This document shows positions 54,704 through 64,000 of a stretch of DNA of 64,000 nt, piece after piece. Positions within the stretch are counted from its first letter, which is position 1. The number at the start of each line of letters is the position of its first letter. Location of the stretch: assembly GCA_010094025.1 (NCBI GenBank), contig ML991784.1, positions 419,201 to 483,200 on the forward strand, written 5' to 3'. A program made the position numbers and the translations under genes. Under the pieces are notes generated by a model, which did no database searches, was not told where the DNA came from, and saw nothing but the letters and a program-made list of their open reading frames with translations. Source of the stretch: Viridothelium virens (Eukaryota; Ascomycota; Dothideomycetes; Trypetheliales; Trypetheliaceae).

Positions 54704-56639
54704 GACGCAAATGGTTCTAAAAATTGTCAACGTAATCGTCTTGTCGTTAACAAAGCTAGGTATGGTTCTGAGAGCAAATCGCTACCGACAAACCACACTG
54801 TAATACTACATCGGAGAAAGATCATAGTCAGGACAGGATGCATCCATTACTAGTCTAAAGAATACACAGCCTAATCTCATTAGTCCTTCCGACATATTCT
54901 GCATCTGTAGCTTGAGAAGGCCGAGGTCCCCATTGCAGTGTGATTATGTTCTTCTTGTACTGCACACTCTGCAGCTCTCTTACCTTGCTGAGCCTACCTA
55001 TGTACCTCCATTGTCCACATCTTGATTTTTCTCCCATGGTACCGATAGCTTCCTCTTTTTGGCCTCAGGTGTGTTTGAATGCTTGCTTAACAATCCTCTT
55101 CCATATACTTTGTCTATTTCATTGCAGTCAGAAATTGACAAGATTCTCGAGTATGAACATCCGAATCTCGATCTTCGTCTTAGATGCTGGGTGCTAGTTC
55201 GAGGGCAAATTGCTGAGGTGGAGCCGTAGTCATGTCTGGTTGGTAGAGTTGCCTCAATCGTCGATGAATACCTAACAAAAAGTAAGAGGTCAAGAACGAG
55301 CAGAGTTGTCTTGGATTAGAGCGTACCAAATTCGTGAACTTGTTTCCCAATTATTAGGACATCTCCGTTTCCTGTATGAATCGTTTGAGTTGACCAGACT
55401 TGCAGAGTCACTCCACGCTACTCTTCTTGGCCATAGTTGATATTCAGCCAAGTGATAGCTCGCACGCTGGCATTCGAGTACAAAGTAGCAGAAAATCTTT
55501 CATTCGACGATATGGAACGTCCAGATCCAGGTTTTGAGGGTTAGCAGCTCCTGTAGTGTCCATCCTTGCGCAAACTATCGACTGTTGCAAAAACTGGACT
55601 CACATTTCACGTCGACATATTTGCCGTCTCGTGCATGAATGGGACATTCGATAGGTACGCGTAGCAGTTTACTGTATTTTCATACCACATAAACATAGAA
55701 TTTTAGCTGTTGTCAACTCCTCGTTGTTCGATTCGTCAATTTCTGTTGTGGTGAGAGATTGGAGCGCGATCCTGTCACGTGATACCCCCAACGCGTGGTG
55801 GTCCCGTCTGGAGTTGCCCCACTCAATTCAATGAAACAAAGGCTGTCGTTAATTTTTGGGAATCCTGTTCCTGACAGTAAACCAGACATAACAGAAACCT
55901 TTCCAAAGCGCTTTTGCTCACCTGAAATTCGCGAAAATTGTTGAGAGGCAGCACCGTTGGGTATCTTTTGGTAGTTGTTACAGTCATGTGAAAGAAGTGT
56001 CCGCTCGCTGGCGCGGGAAAATTGCTGGGGGTTGCTCGAACGATTTTGTTATGGTACGGAGGTAATACTCCGTACTGTATCCCTTCATTGTACTCCGTAC
56101 TACCTACCTACCTTATCTAGCGAATAGAACAGAAACGCGTCCACTTCCTCTATATACCGTGCGCCGAATCCGAAGAGTCTAAGTCCGTCGAAAGACGATG
56201 TCTGTCTGGCTGGGCCCAACGAGAAAATGATCCAGGTTGCGCCGCCGAACATACCTATTAAGTACTCTACCGCCCAGCGAGCCAGCAAGGCTACCATGAA
56301 CTTCCACGAAAAAAGCTCCAACAGTATTCTGCAAACGCAATCCAAATGTGCGAAGCCATTTCTTCCAGGGATCGGCGTCCACCACCCCCATGAACTCAAT
56401 AACGCTTCGACCGAGGATATTGTGCCCGGGAAGCTGCATGAACTGGGAGGAAGAATTACGGCCTCTTGTTATTTACGCAACCATCTCGCCGTATGCCTTT
56501 TTTCGTTCTGCAAGTTCCGTGCATGAATTGTACCTTGGAAAGCCAGACGGAAGTTGCTCATTGGCTCGTTAGTCTGGACCTTAGCATGAGTCTGTTCTGG
56601 TATGCTCAAAGTCGAGTAGTCCGCAGTATAAAAATTTGC
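54704..56639. other. Gene-poor stretch between two pseudogenes
   Basis: About 1.9 kb with only short open frames. Three TACTCCGTA-type motifs cluster at 56054-56101. A minus-strand frame at 56100-56399 contains hydrophobic segments but no recognisable family. Confidence 0.4.
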
Positions 56640-57850
56640 ACTATGCATTGAATACTGCTCAAGAAGATCTGATGCTGTTCTCGGGGAAATTTCGACGCAC
56701 TTCGAATACAGTCCACTTGATCGTGAGAGGAACGAGATACGCTTGCTTCGATTCGATAACACTGCAAGCCTCAAAGAACCCATCAGTTTGCATCTCATAC
56801 ACGCTACGCTGGATAATCAGCTCATATACACGGCGCTTTCATACACCTGAGGCGGTAGCGATGGATCAAGAAGCATAAATCTGTTAGGCCATGACTTTCC
56901 GATTACCGAGAATCTATTTCAACCTCTTCGCTCTCTCAACAAGGACTTGAACAACGATACAGGAGCGGGCGATAAGTATTGATATATTTGGATCAACAGC
57001 ATCTCTATTAGTCAGGATGACATCTTAGAGCGGCATCACGAAGTCACCCGCATGGCCGAGATTTATCATTTCGCGACTCACGTGTTCATCTGACTCAGAG
57101 AGGATTCGCATGATCGTGTTCTTGTAAATTACTATCTCCACTACCTTGTGCGAAATTCTACATGGGACAGCAAGATTACGGTGCCTCATCGAACCCTCGG
57201 CTTCTTGAAGGAACTCCCTGCTTTGAGTTGCTGCTTTATGTAGCGCCGGTGTCTATACTCTCTACCAAACACCTATCGTCCAAGTCATGCTTTTGTCATG
57301 GGCAGCCTCGAGATTCAACGCTACATGGGATGTGAAATGGCTTCCGCTTCTGGGAGCTGTGCTGCAATATTCCTTTCGACTAAAAAAAAATATATCACTA
57401 GCCAGAGACAGACGTCGTCAAGGCACTCCAGAACTTCTTCAAGCGACCTTGGTTCTATAGGATCTGGATTATGCAAGAAGTAAAAATGACACGAAAAACA
57501 ACCATCTTCTATGGAGACGACATCACCCCATGGGAGGATCTCTGTACAGCGTGCCGGCAGGTGTAGCATATTGTTAACAGGACCTCAGAAAGAAGTCCTT
57601 ATCTTGACACGCATCATCGGATCGCGACTGGTCTTCAGCTCTACTCACGAGCGACGCCTGCTGCCAACTGGTGTAGACGTGCTGCAGCTCCTCGAAGAGA
57701 CCTCTATTCACTTCTCGTTCAGTAATCAATGCGCATTACCACAACAGCGCATTAAGTACATTTACGCGTCTGTATGTAATCAAACCACGATAAAAATTCT
57801 ATCAACATTCGTAACAAAATCTAATTACTTACTTATTTCAATTAATTAAT
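56640..57850 (+). pseudogene. HET-domain (heterokaryon incompatibility) pseudogene
   Basis: The HET domain is readable in one frame from about 56644 to 57240: YSPLDRERNEIRLLRFD, IYTALSYT-stop-GGS, INLLGHDFPITENLFQPLR, YIWINSISISQDDILERHHE, VTRMAEIYHFATHVFI-stop-L. The stops are at 56848 (TGA), 56980 (TGA), 57091 (TGA) and 57241 (TAG). The first replaces the invariant Trp of the SYxWG motif and the third replaces the Trp of the usual VWL; both are TGG to TGA changes. After a frame change, the other end of the domain appears at 57432-57566: NFFKRPWFYRIWIMQEVKMT and TTIFYGDDITPWEDLCTACR. HET proteins trigger cell death when incompatible hyphae fuse. This copy cannot make an intact protein. Confidence 0.85.
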
Positions 57851-57892
57851 GTAGGGAGAAAATATAGTTATATTCGGATTTAATATTATCTG

Positions 57893-59815
57893 TTAATATA
57901 ATGGCCATTCTTCTTGATTCCGTTCCATAACGAGATACAGATCTTGAAAATCATTGCTCTGTCTTCGATCATTAACCGAAAGATCCACTAAATTACCATA
58001 CTCAGTTCTTTGTACTGTTAGAATTTTGACACCAGATCCAACTTCTCGAGCCAATTTCACGAAACTGTTTGATATGCCCTGTCGAACCAAATTTTGTTTT
58101 GTACAAAGCTCTGGTCTATCAATCACGATCAGTAATGGCTCTGGCAGTGCTTGAACTACTCGAATAAGTACTCTGAGTACAGTCTCTGCGTCGCTGCTTC
58201 TTGACAATTGAGTACTCATGTGGTTATCATCCTCTTTACTCCACCATTGATGAGCGCTCTTCTCAAGGATCTGAAACAGTATGGAAGAGAGGACATGCTT
58301 GTGGGTACTTTCGTCGTCGCAGAGAAAATATGCAATCATTTGCTGAGATTTCTGTGCACTTTGTATCATGTGAATTGCAACAGGTGAGAGCCAAGAATTA
58401 CGTTCGATGGTTAGACGATGATGATTGCTGCCACGGCTAACCAGAACAGGGGCACTCGCCGCTCTCCAACGCTTGTATTCTTCTGCCGATTCGAGATCCG
58501 AGATACGGAAGGCAAATGGACGCCTCGGTGGCGAGAAGCTGTTTTCCAATAAAAGCTCATATGTCCGAAGCTTGTCTTCTCTTTCCTCGTGGGTCAATTC
58601 TTTAACTGCTAGTGTGTTTCGCAACTGAGCAATTCTGGAGCTAACTTGAAGCGCTTTTAAATCTAGCAGCAGTGAGTAGAAGGCTATTTCCAGTGAGAGA
58701 ACACACCTCTATTTTCCTCTTCAAGGGTTGCTAATTTTATTATTATCTCGTCATTCTGGTTCTTGATCTTCTCATTCAGGTTCTGAAGTGATAAAACTTG
58801 GCCTGCGAAAAGGGCATCGCAACGATGATGAACAACAATTAATCGCTGACGTATCGTGTCTTCGGAAGACTGAAATTTGTACGGTCGTCCAAGAGCGTGA
58901 CCCACTCGCTCTACATGTAACATTGTTAAGACAATTTACTTTAAGAATAAGCTCGACGTACCGAAACCATGGCCCAAGAGATATATAGTAGCCTCTCGAC
59001 CAAAGAGAATAACGTTCTTGTAGACTTCCGACAGAAGCCGGCCTAATTCTTGGTCCGGATATACTCTATTGTATACTTCGAGATTCGGCAGCGCCTCAGT
59101 AATATTCTTGAAGCATCTCTGAAGATGTTCCTCGGCTTCTGTTTTGTTCTTGACAATCTAATACATTTCGTTAACTTTGGAGCACCATTTTAATACTTGA
59201 AAGGGATAACTTACCGCGAAGAGCAATGAGAATGTTGATGAAGCGATGTTGCCATATTGTGAATCTGCGTTCTTCAAAATATCAACCAATCCCCCATACG
59301 CGACCAAAAAGTCAGAGAAAAGCTTGGCAAACTCTTGAAAAGGAGTCGAAACATATTTGCGCAAACCTCTATGTCTCTTCCTCACAAGCTCAGAGCTTGC
59401 TTCAGTGATATCTTGAACACTGTTGGCTACGTAAAGTTCTAGATCGTCCAACGAAGCGGTATTCAAGGAGTTCAAGAGGATATTCTGCGTCGATTGTGTA
59501 GACGTGCTTTCCTTCTTGCTTGCCGCAAAGGATTCTGCAAGGTCAGACTTGACGGAATTGCCGAGTCTAGGGAGAATCTGTAGAAAATTTCGATGATCTT
59601 TTCGAACCTTTCGCGCCTCTTCGAGTTCTCCACTATTATCGCATAGTTAGTAGTTATACATCGAGTTGCTCGTCAGAACACGACGCGCGCTTAGCAAACG
59701 CATCAGCACGTGTACAGGCTTAGAACACTATGAGGTAGGTATTTTACCTTTCCTGACCATTTGGAAACCAAGTTTTCCAGCCTGAAGGACCGGGCGAAGC
59801 TGCACCACCATCCAT
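57893..59815 (-). CDS. DUF7708/STAND-like protein without P-loop
   Basis: Five exons on the minus strand: 59748-59815, 59215-59632, 58962-59157, 58707-58910 and 57893-58662, giving 551 residues with no stop or frameshift. Introns are 115, 57, 51 and 44 nt. An N-terminal helical DUF7708-like domain covers about 60-215 (LRKYVSTPFQEFAKLFSDFL, then EALPNLEVYNRVYPDQELGR). A coiled coil follows (LNEKIKNQNDEIIIKLATLE). The C-terminal half resembles the NACHT-type NTPase core of fungal NLR-like proteins, but where the Walker A loop should lie the sequence is LVSRGSNHHRLTIERNSWL, with no GK[S/T]. PLLIVIDRPELC keeps the look of Walker B. No ankyrin, WD40 or TPR repeats follow. Related fungal proteins lacking the P-loop exist to my memory. 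Role inferred: self/non-self or stress signalling. Confidence 0.72.
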
Positions 59816-60919
59816 TTGGAATCTTAGCACTCTCCGAACCCTTGCTCTTTTTGATGTTTGGGGTTGAAGCCTACTCTTGATCGATCGATTGGATTCTGCA
59901 AAGTACTCTTGGATTACAATTCAATCTATAGGCCGCGTCATCGTACGATCTGCATTAAAGTCTTGGAGAATCAAGGTTCCAGGCCATCGCTTGCCTTTTT
60001 CTCAGCGAGCTCGACGGGGCTGCCTTGTGCTATCTCCAGTTAAGGAAGGTTTGTAATCTTGAAACCAGGGCGCGTTCATCAAGCGATGGATTACGCCTTT
60101 TTCGCATCCAGACCATGAGCTGAACGATAGGAAAGCCACCGGTCTGCATTAAAAATTACATGTTTCGATCACTATTGTCTCGGATGTGTTACCGCTTGCA
60201 GCGACAATAGATAAGCGCGTACCCGCCGAGCTCCGCACATCCCGTTCGAGGCTTGGAGGTATCCAATAACAAGTCCAAGCATTGCGATGATCAGATGCGC
60301 CACCTTGATGAATAGGGCACTCGGGTATGCTCAGCTCAAGCAGACGGCTGATGCTTTACGTGTATAAGGCTGAAATGTCACATTGCAACACATTTCGGAG
60401 TATCAAATCTGCATGTGGCGCGGTCTGGCTTGAATCTATATCGGAGACGGCCAAGATTCGCAGACATGATAGGTGAGTACAAGCAGCATTGCAATATACT
60501 ATTTCCTTGTGGAATCTCTCAGGAGGTCTGCCAACTCAGCTCAGGAGGCTACCACTGGATGTGAGTCTTGAGATACGAGAACAAGGCGACAAGACTAACG
60601 CTCCTTTTTATCGAGGCAGAGATTACTATTCAGCTGAAGCCACATAGATAACAAAATACGATAGGGGAGATAATGGCCTTCCTGTTCCGTTGTGTCCGAT
60701 AATCTCCAGATTTCATCGACATTGACGCGAATAGAGATTAAAGGTACAAAAGACGACGCCGCTCCTACCTAGAATAATATCGGATAAGATATAGTAATAC
60801 ACTATTAGATTTTGAGCTTCTGTTATCTTTTTATAACTTTGCAATGGCTGACGATGGAGTTAAAAAGGTACTTCTTACATTCGATTTCTTGAAAATGACT
60901 TCGACTGATGTACAATAAG
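59816..60919. other. Divergent intergenic region
   Basis: About 1.1 kb between the STAND-like gene and the AAA pseudogene, which point away from each other. It should contain both promoters. No other gene is seen. Confidence 0.45.
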
Positions 60920-63478
60920 ATGGCGGCCTCACCCAACGAAATCACAACTGAGCTTGATACGCACTGGGTCAAAGCGCTCGAGGCAAGGATCGAGCAATTG
61001 GAAGCTAAAATCAGTTCGATGCCAAGAAAATCGATCAAGTACTCTTTCCATTTCAAACTTCCGCGAAATGGATTGAGCTAATAGCAGGTAGCTTAGCGTT
61101 GGTGGGGATAAGAAAGTCAGCATTGTAGTTGAGGAGAATACTGCGGTACCTTCAACCGATAATGCGAACAGCGAGGACGCGAAAAGCGTTGTATGTATCA
61201 GGATTATGTGTGGCTTGACATTACAATGCTGAGATACGTTTAGGATGGCGACAATACAGCAGCAAATACCGACGATCAGAAAGCAGGCAAAGGAAAGGGT
61301 GAAAAGGTGAATATTGAGACGAAGCTGGAGCCAAGATACAAACTGGTTATCAGCAAATGGAGTGAGGAGAAGCTAGAGCGGTACGATAAGCTTATTAGCA
61401 ACGAGGACCGGGAGGAAGTTATCGAGGAGGATAAGGCAGTTGAGACCCAACGCGCGTTCACCTTCCGAAAGGTGCAGTCCCGCGACGATTCGTCTATCGA
61501 CTATTCTGAGGTCATAATAGAGTCACAGGCTCTTCAGGATCTTCTCAACAGTGTTACGGAAGATACGCTTGGCTCTTTCACTTGGAGGTCCATGCGTTCG
61601 CCCTTCACCGGTCTTGTACAGGTGTGAACTAAGGCTGAGGAGGAAGCTAACAAGATCTGCGATGAATCAGAACAGTTCAAAACAGCCCGAGTAGACTTGA
61701 AAGAGCTCTTGCGAGTCATTTCATCTTCTTCGGGTGTCGACATTTTGGACAGGTATTTCAGAGATCGACCACAGCTTCTAAAAGACAAGAAGATCACATT
61801 CGAAGCTCTTTTTACCCTCTTTCCTCCTGGAAAACTAATTATCGCAAAACCATTCATGAACACAGAACAAGTGTTTTTCGTAATGAAGAATATCCCTTCT
61901 TCTATAGATGATGAGGTGTTCGAAGTCATCTGTTATACTCTTGACTGGGACGGGGAAAACTTCCTACGAGTACCGTATGAAATGAGGATCGAGTTTTTCG
62001 ATAATACCAAGGATATCGCTGAGCTCCCTTTTTATCCACTAGAGTATTATACTTCTGAAGGTGGTATCGAAGCATTGCGCAGACGCTTACAAAATAGAGG
62101 CGTTCGATGGCGGGAACTTTGCACTGCGTCGCGAGGTAAACAGATGTTTACATACAAGGGGCCTGCGTATTCCCAGAGAAATGCAGGCATATTTCGACCG
62201 AATATTCCAGGGTCCGCTCCCTCGGACTCTGATTCTGGCATGTTCAACGGGCGATCGTCTCTTGGGGATTTTGACGTCTCCGACCAAATGGCAAGATTCA
62301 CTCGTTTTGATGTGCGAAAAACTTCAGTGAATCATGAGATCGAGCTAATAGATATGGTCTAGGTCCAGGGCACCGTCATTATAGACTTCCGGTCTTATTA
62401 CTCCTACCAGACAGATTCGGCGCCACTTCTGGGTGAAATGCGTCGTTGGACTGGAATGCCGGTCTCTGACTGCACAGCTTGTCGAAGTGATCCCTGGAGG
62501 AAGAAGACTTATCGTTTTGATTGGGATCGTATCACTCCGAGGAGGAAGTTGACGAACGAACAAGCTCTCTGCTGTCCACCACGAGTTCTCGGGTACTCAA
62601 TGGAAAAGAAGAAATGGATGCAACTTCATGTGGACAATGTGAAGGACTGGTCACTCTCCAGCAAGAACAACGTCTTTGAGAAGGATCTACAGCTCGATCA
62701 AAATTATAAAGACTTAATTCAAAAATCGGTTAAGTCTCACGAGACCACGAAAGAGCAAAACAGAGGCATTGACGACTTTGCTGAAGGCAAGGGCAAGGGC
62801 TTAGTAATATTACTCTACGGTACGCGTTTCACTTTCTGAGACATATCAGTACTGATAGTTTTTAGGGGCTCCCGGCGTTGGTAAGACGCTGACAGCAGAA
62901 AGCGTAGCTACCCTAGCCCGTAAACCACTTTTCCCGGTCGGAGTCTCTGACATTGGCATCGATGGTCAGAATGTTGAAACACATCTACAGAGAGTCTTCG
63001 ATTTAGCAGGTCTCTGGGAAGCTGTGCTGCTGTTGTACGCTGCGCTGTATCAAGCATGAAAGTCTTTCCTGACGCAATAATAGTGATGAGGCCGACGTCT
63101 TTCTCGAAGCTCGGGGCGAGGGAATTTCCGACTTGCGAAGAAACACCATGGTTTCAGGTATTCCATTCATCTCCCCCCTTTTTTCCCCTTACTGACTGGA
63201 TGAGATTTGCTGCGTGTGCTTGAGTACTACGAAGGAATTCTCATTTTGACTACAAACCGCTTGAGATCTTTCGACATTGCTGTTCAAAGTCGGATCCGTA
63301 AGCATTCATTCTTGATCACATGATTCAATTGGCATTATTTATAACTCTTCCACATCAGACCTAGCAATCAAGTACGTGCTGAAAGTGATTTGGACCCTAA
63401 GCTGGAACCCAAACATCTCAGTATTGTTGCTACACAAACCGCAAAATTCCAGAAGGAATTGGTTTCGGTCGACGTAAT
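60920..63478 (+). pseudogene. AAA+ ATPase (fungal DUF7025-AAA family), two stops and lost C-terminus
   Basis: Seven exons can be laid out: 60920-61038, 61097-61190, 61244-62819, 62866-63034, 63084-63157, 63205-63297 and 63359-63478. All six introns have GT-AG borders and keep phase. An N-terminal coiled coil (WVKALEARIEQLEAKIS) precedes a long DUF7025-like region (DYSEVIIESQALQDLLNSV, then LEYYTSEGGIEALRRRLQNR). The AAA core is intact: Walker A YGAPGVGKTLTAESVA, Walker B VLLFDEADVFLEARG, sensor LILTTNRLRSFD, and SRIHLAIKY. Exon 3 is interrupted by TGA at 61625 (context VQV-stop-TKAEEE) and TAG at 62360 (IDMV-stop-VQG). The AAA lid is missing: soon after HLAIKY the frame runs off and stops at 63476, while a neighbouring frame carries the lid-like LDPKLEPKHLSIVATQ. 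Confidence 0.8.
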
Positions 63479-63740
63479 CTATCGAAATCAACAAATCACG
63501 AAAGTGCAACGATAACCTGATCTTCCAAACCACGCATGCTTTTATTGACTGCGGTACAGTACTACTGCTATAGTATTTATCTACTTTGCCATCTCTGTTT
63601 CGCGGAGGAATACACGAGGATACAAAGGACGTATTTCTAATACCCTCTGTTATTCTGATAAAGACTTTCTTTTGATTCTATTCTCTAACCTATATGGGGC
63701 AAACAACTCTTATAAGGATCGTTTGCTTTTGTTAGTAAAA

Positions 63741-63755
63741 TAGGGTTAGGGTTAG
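63741..63755 (+). repeat. Short interstitial telomere-type repeat (TAGGGT)n
   Basis: TAGGGTTAGGGTTAG, two and a half units of the usual filamentous-fungal telomere repeat TTAGGG. It is not at the window end and not a long array, so it is interstitial. Confidence 0.7.
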
Positions 63756-63767
63756 CACGACATGGGG

Positions 63768-63793
63768 TAGAGTTGTTTGGTAGAGTTGTTTGC
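63768..63793 (+). repeat. 13-bp direct repeat with inverted partner
   Basis: TAGAGTTGTTTGG followed directly by TAGAGTTGTTTGC. The inverse complement CAAACAACTCT occurs at 63700-63710, so the telomere-type repeat lies between inverted arms. Confidence 0.75.
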
Positions 63794-64000
63794 TTTTAAC
63801 CTCGTCTAAATCACTCCAAATTTTAACAGCTGATAGAGTGAGCTGAACTGAGTATTTTTTATTAATTATCCACTATCATAAATTCGTTTCTTTAATGAGA
63901 AAAATAGTAATTAAGGTCAGAATCAAATTTTTTTAATGGGGTGATGCGGCCGCATAGCTGTACCATGCGATGGGCTGAGTCAGCAGCAACTACCGCAGTT

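Larger units (their letters stand above)
63479..64000. other. AT-rich end with telomere-type and short inverted repeats
   Basis: About 520 bp, AT-rich after 63560, with no gene. Contains the TTAGGG-type repeat at 63741-63755, a 13-bp tandem duplication at 63768-63793 and its inverted partner at 63700-63710. Confidence 0.6.

Noticed and set aside
61621-61640. Tiny intron to remove the TGA at 61625.
   Set aside because: GTGTGAACTAAG is only 12 nt; no acceptable intron borders surround the stop.
63741-63755. A true chromosome end.
   Set aside because: Only two and a half repeat units, with non-telomeric sequence on both sides.
1-64000. tRNA, rRNA and CRISPR arrays.
   Set aside because: Sequences resembling the T-arm motif GGTTCRA were inspected but none had a foldable tRNA around it; no rRNA similarity and no regularly spaced repeats were seen.

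Overview
The window is nuclear DNA of a filamentous ascomycete (Pezizomycotina). The evidence is the gene set: GH5 and GH76 secreted enzymes, a PTH11-like rhodopsin-fold receptor, DSC-complex subunit 3, a Pex14/17-type peroxin, INO80 subunit Ies2, HET-domain and fungal STAND-like sequences. Genes lie on both strands without operons and are split by short GT-AG introns, mostly 44-115 nt. No rRNA, tRNA or CRISPR was found. I cannot name the species.

Left and centre (1-53 kb) are ordinary euchromatin. In order they hold: the 3' part of a mitochondrial-type AAA ATPase; a GH5 endoglucanase; a Gag1-like clamp protein; a PTH11-like membrane protein; a decayed coding relic; a small Myb-like protein; a Mn/Fe-type CDF transporter; an MFS sugar porter; a Pex14/17 peroxin; Ies2; an SDR; a GH76 mannanase-like enzyme; a frame-broken SMP-30-like gene; a TMCO4/DUF726 hydrolase; a second sugar porter; a two-domain carboxylesterase; Isa1-type Fe-S assembly factor; a Dabb-domain protein; Dsc3; an FAD amine-oxidase-like protein; the SNARE Vti1; an RCC1-repeat protein; nicotinamide riboside kinase; and a secreted orphan protein. 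Housekeeping roles (vesicle fusion, Fe-S, NAD, sterol-sensing ubiquitin ligase, chromatin, peroxisome) are mixed with secreted and transport genes for plant or wall polysaccharide use.

The right end (about 53.6-64 kb) differs. It carries a fold-back MITE (second copy; the first is at 23.4 kb), a broken protease-like relic, a HET-domain pseudogene, an intact five-exon DUF7708/STAND-like gene without a P-loop, an AAA+ ATPase pseudogene interrupted only by two stop codons, and an AT-rich end with a short TTAGGG telomere-type repeat. Most of the identified stops can be explained by G-to-A or C-to-T transitions (Trp TGG to TGA, Gln CAG to TAG), as expected of repeat-induced point mutation or plain decay. 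This looks like a decaying allorecognition/NLR-type accessory region, possibly subtelomeric in origin, and is the most interesting part of the window.

All exon boundaries were worked out by eye from splice signals, reading frame and protein-family fit. No database search was run.
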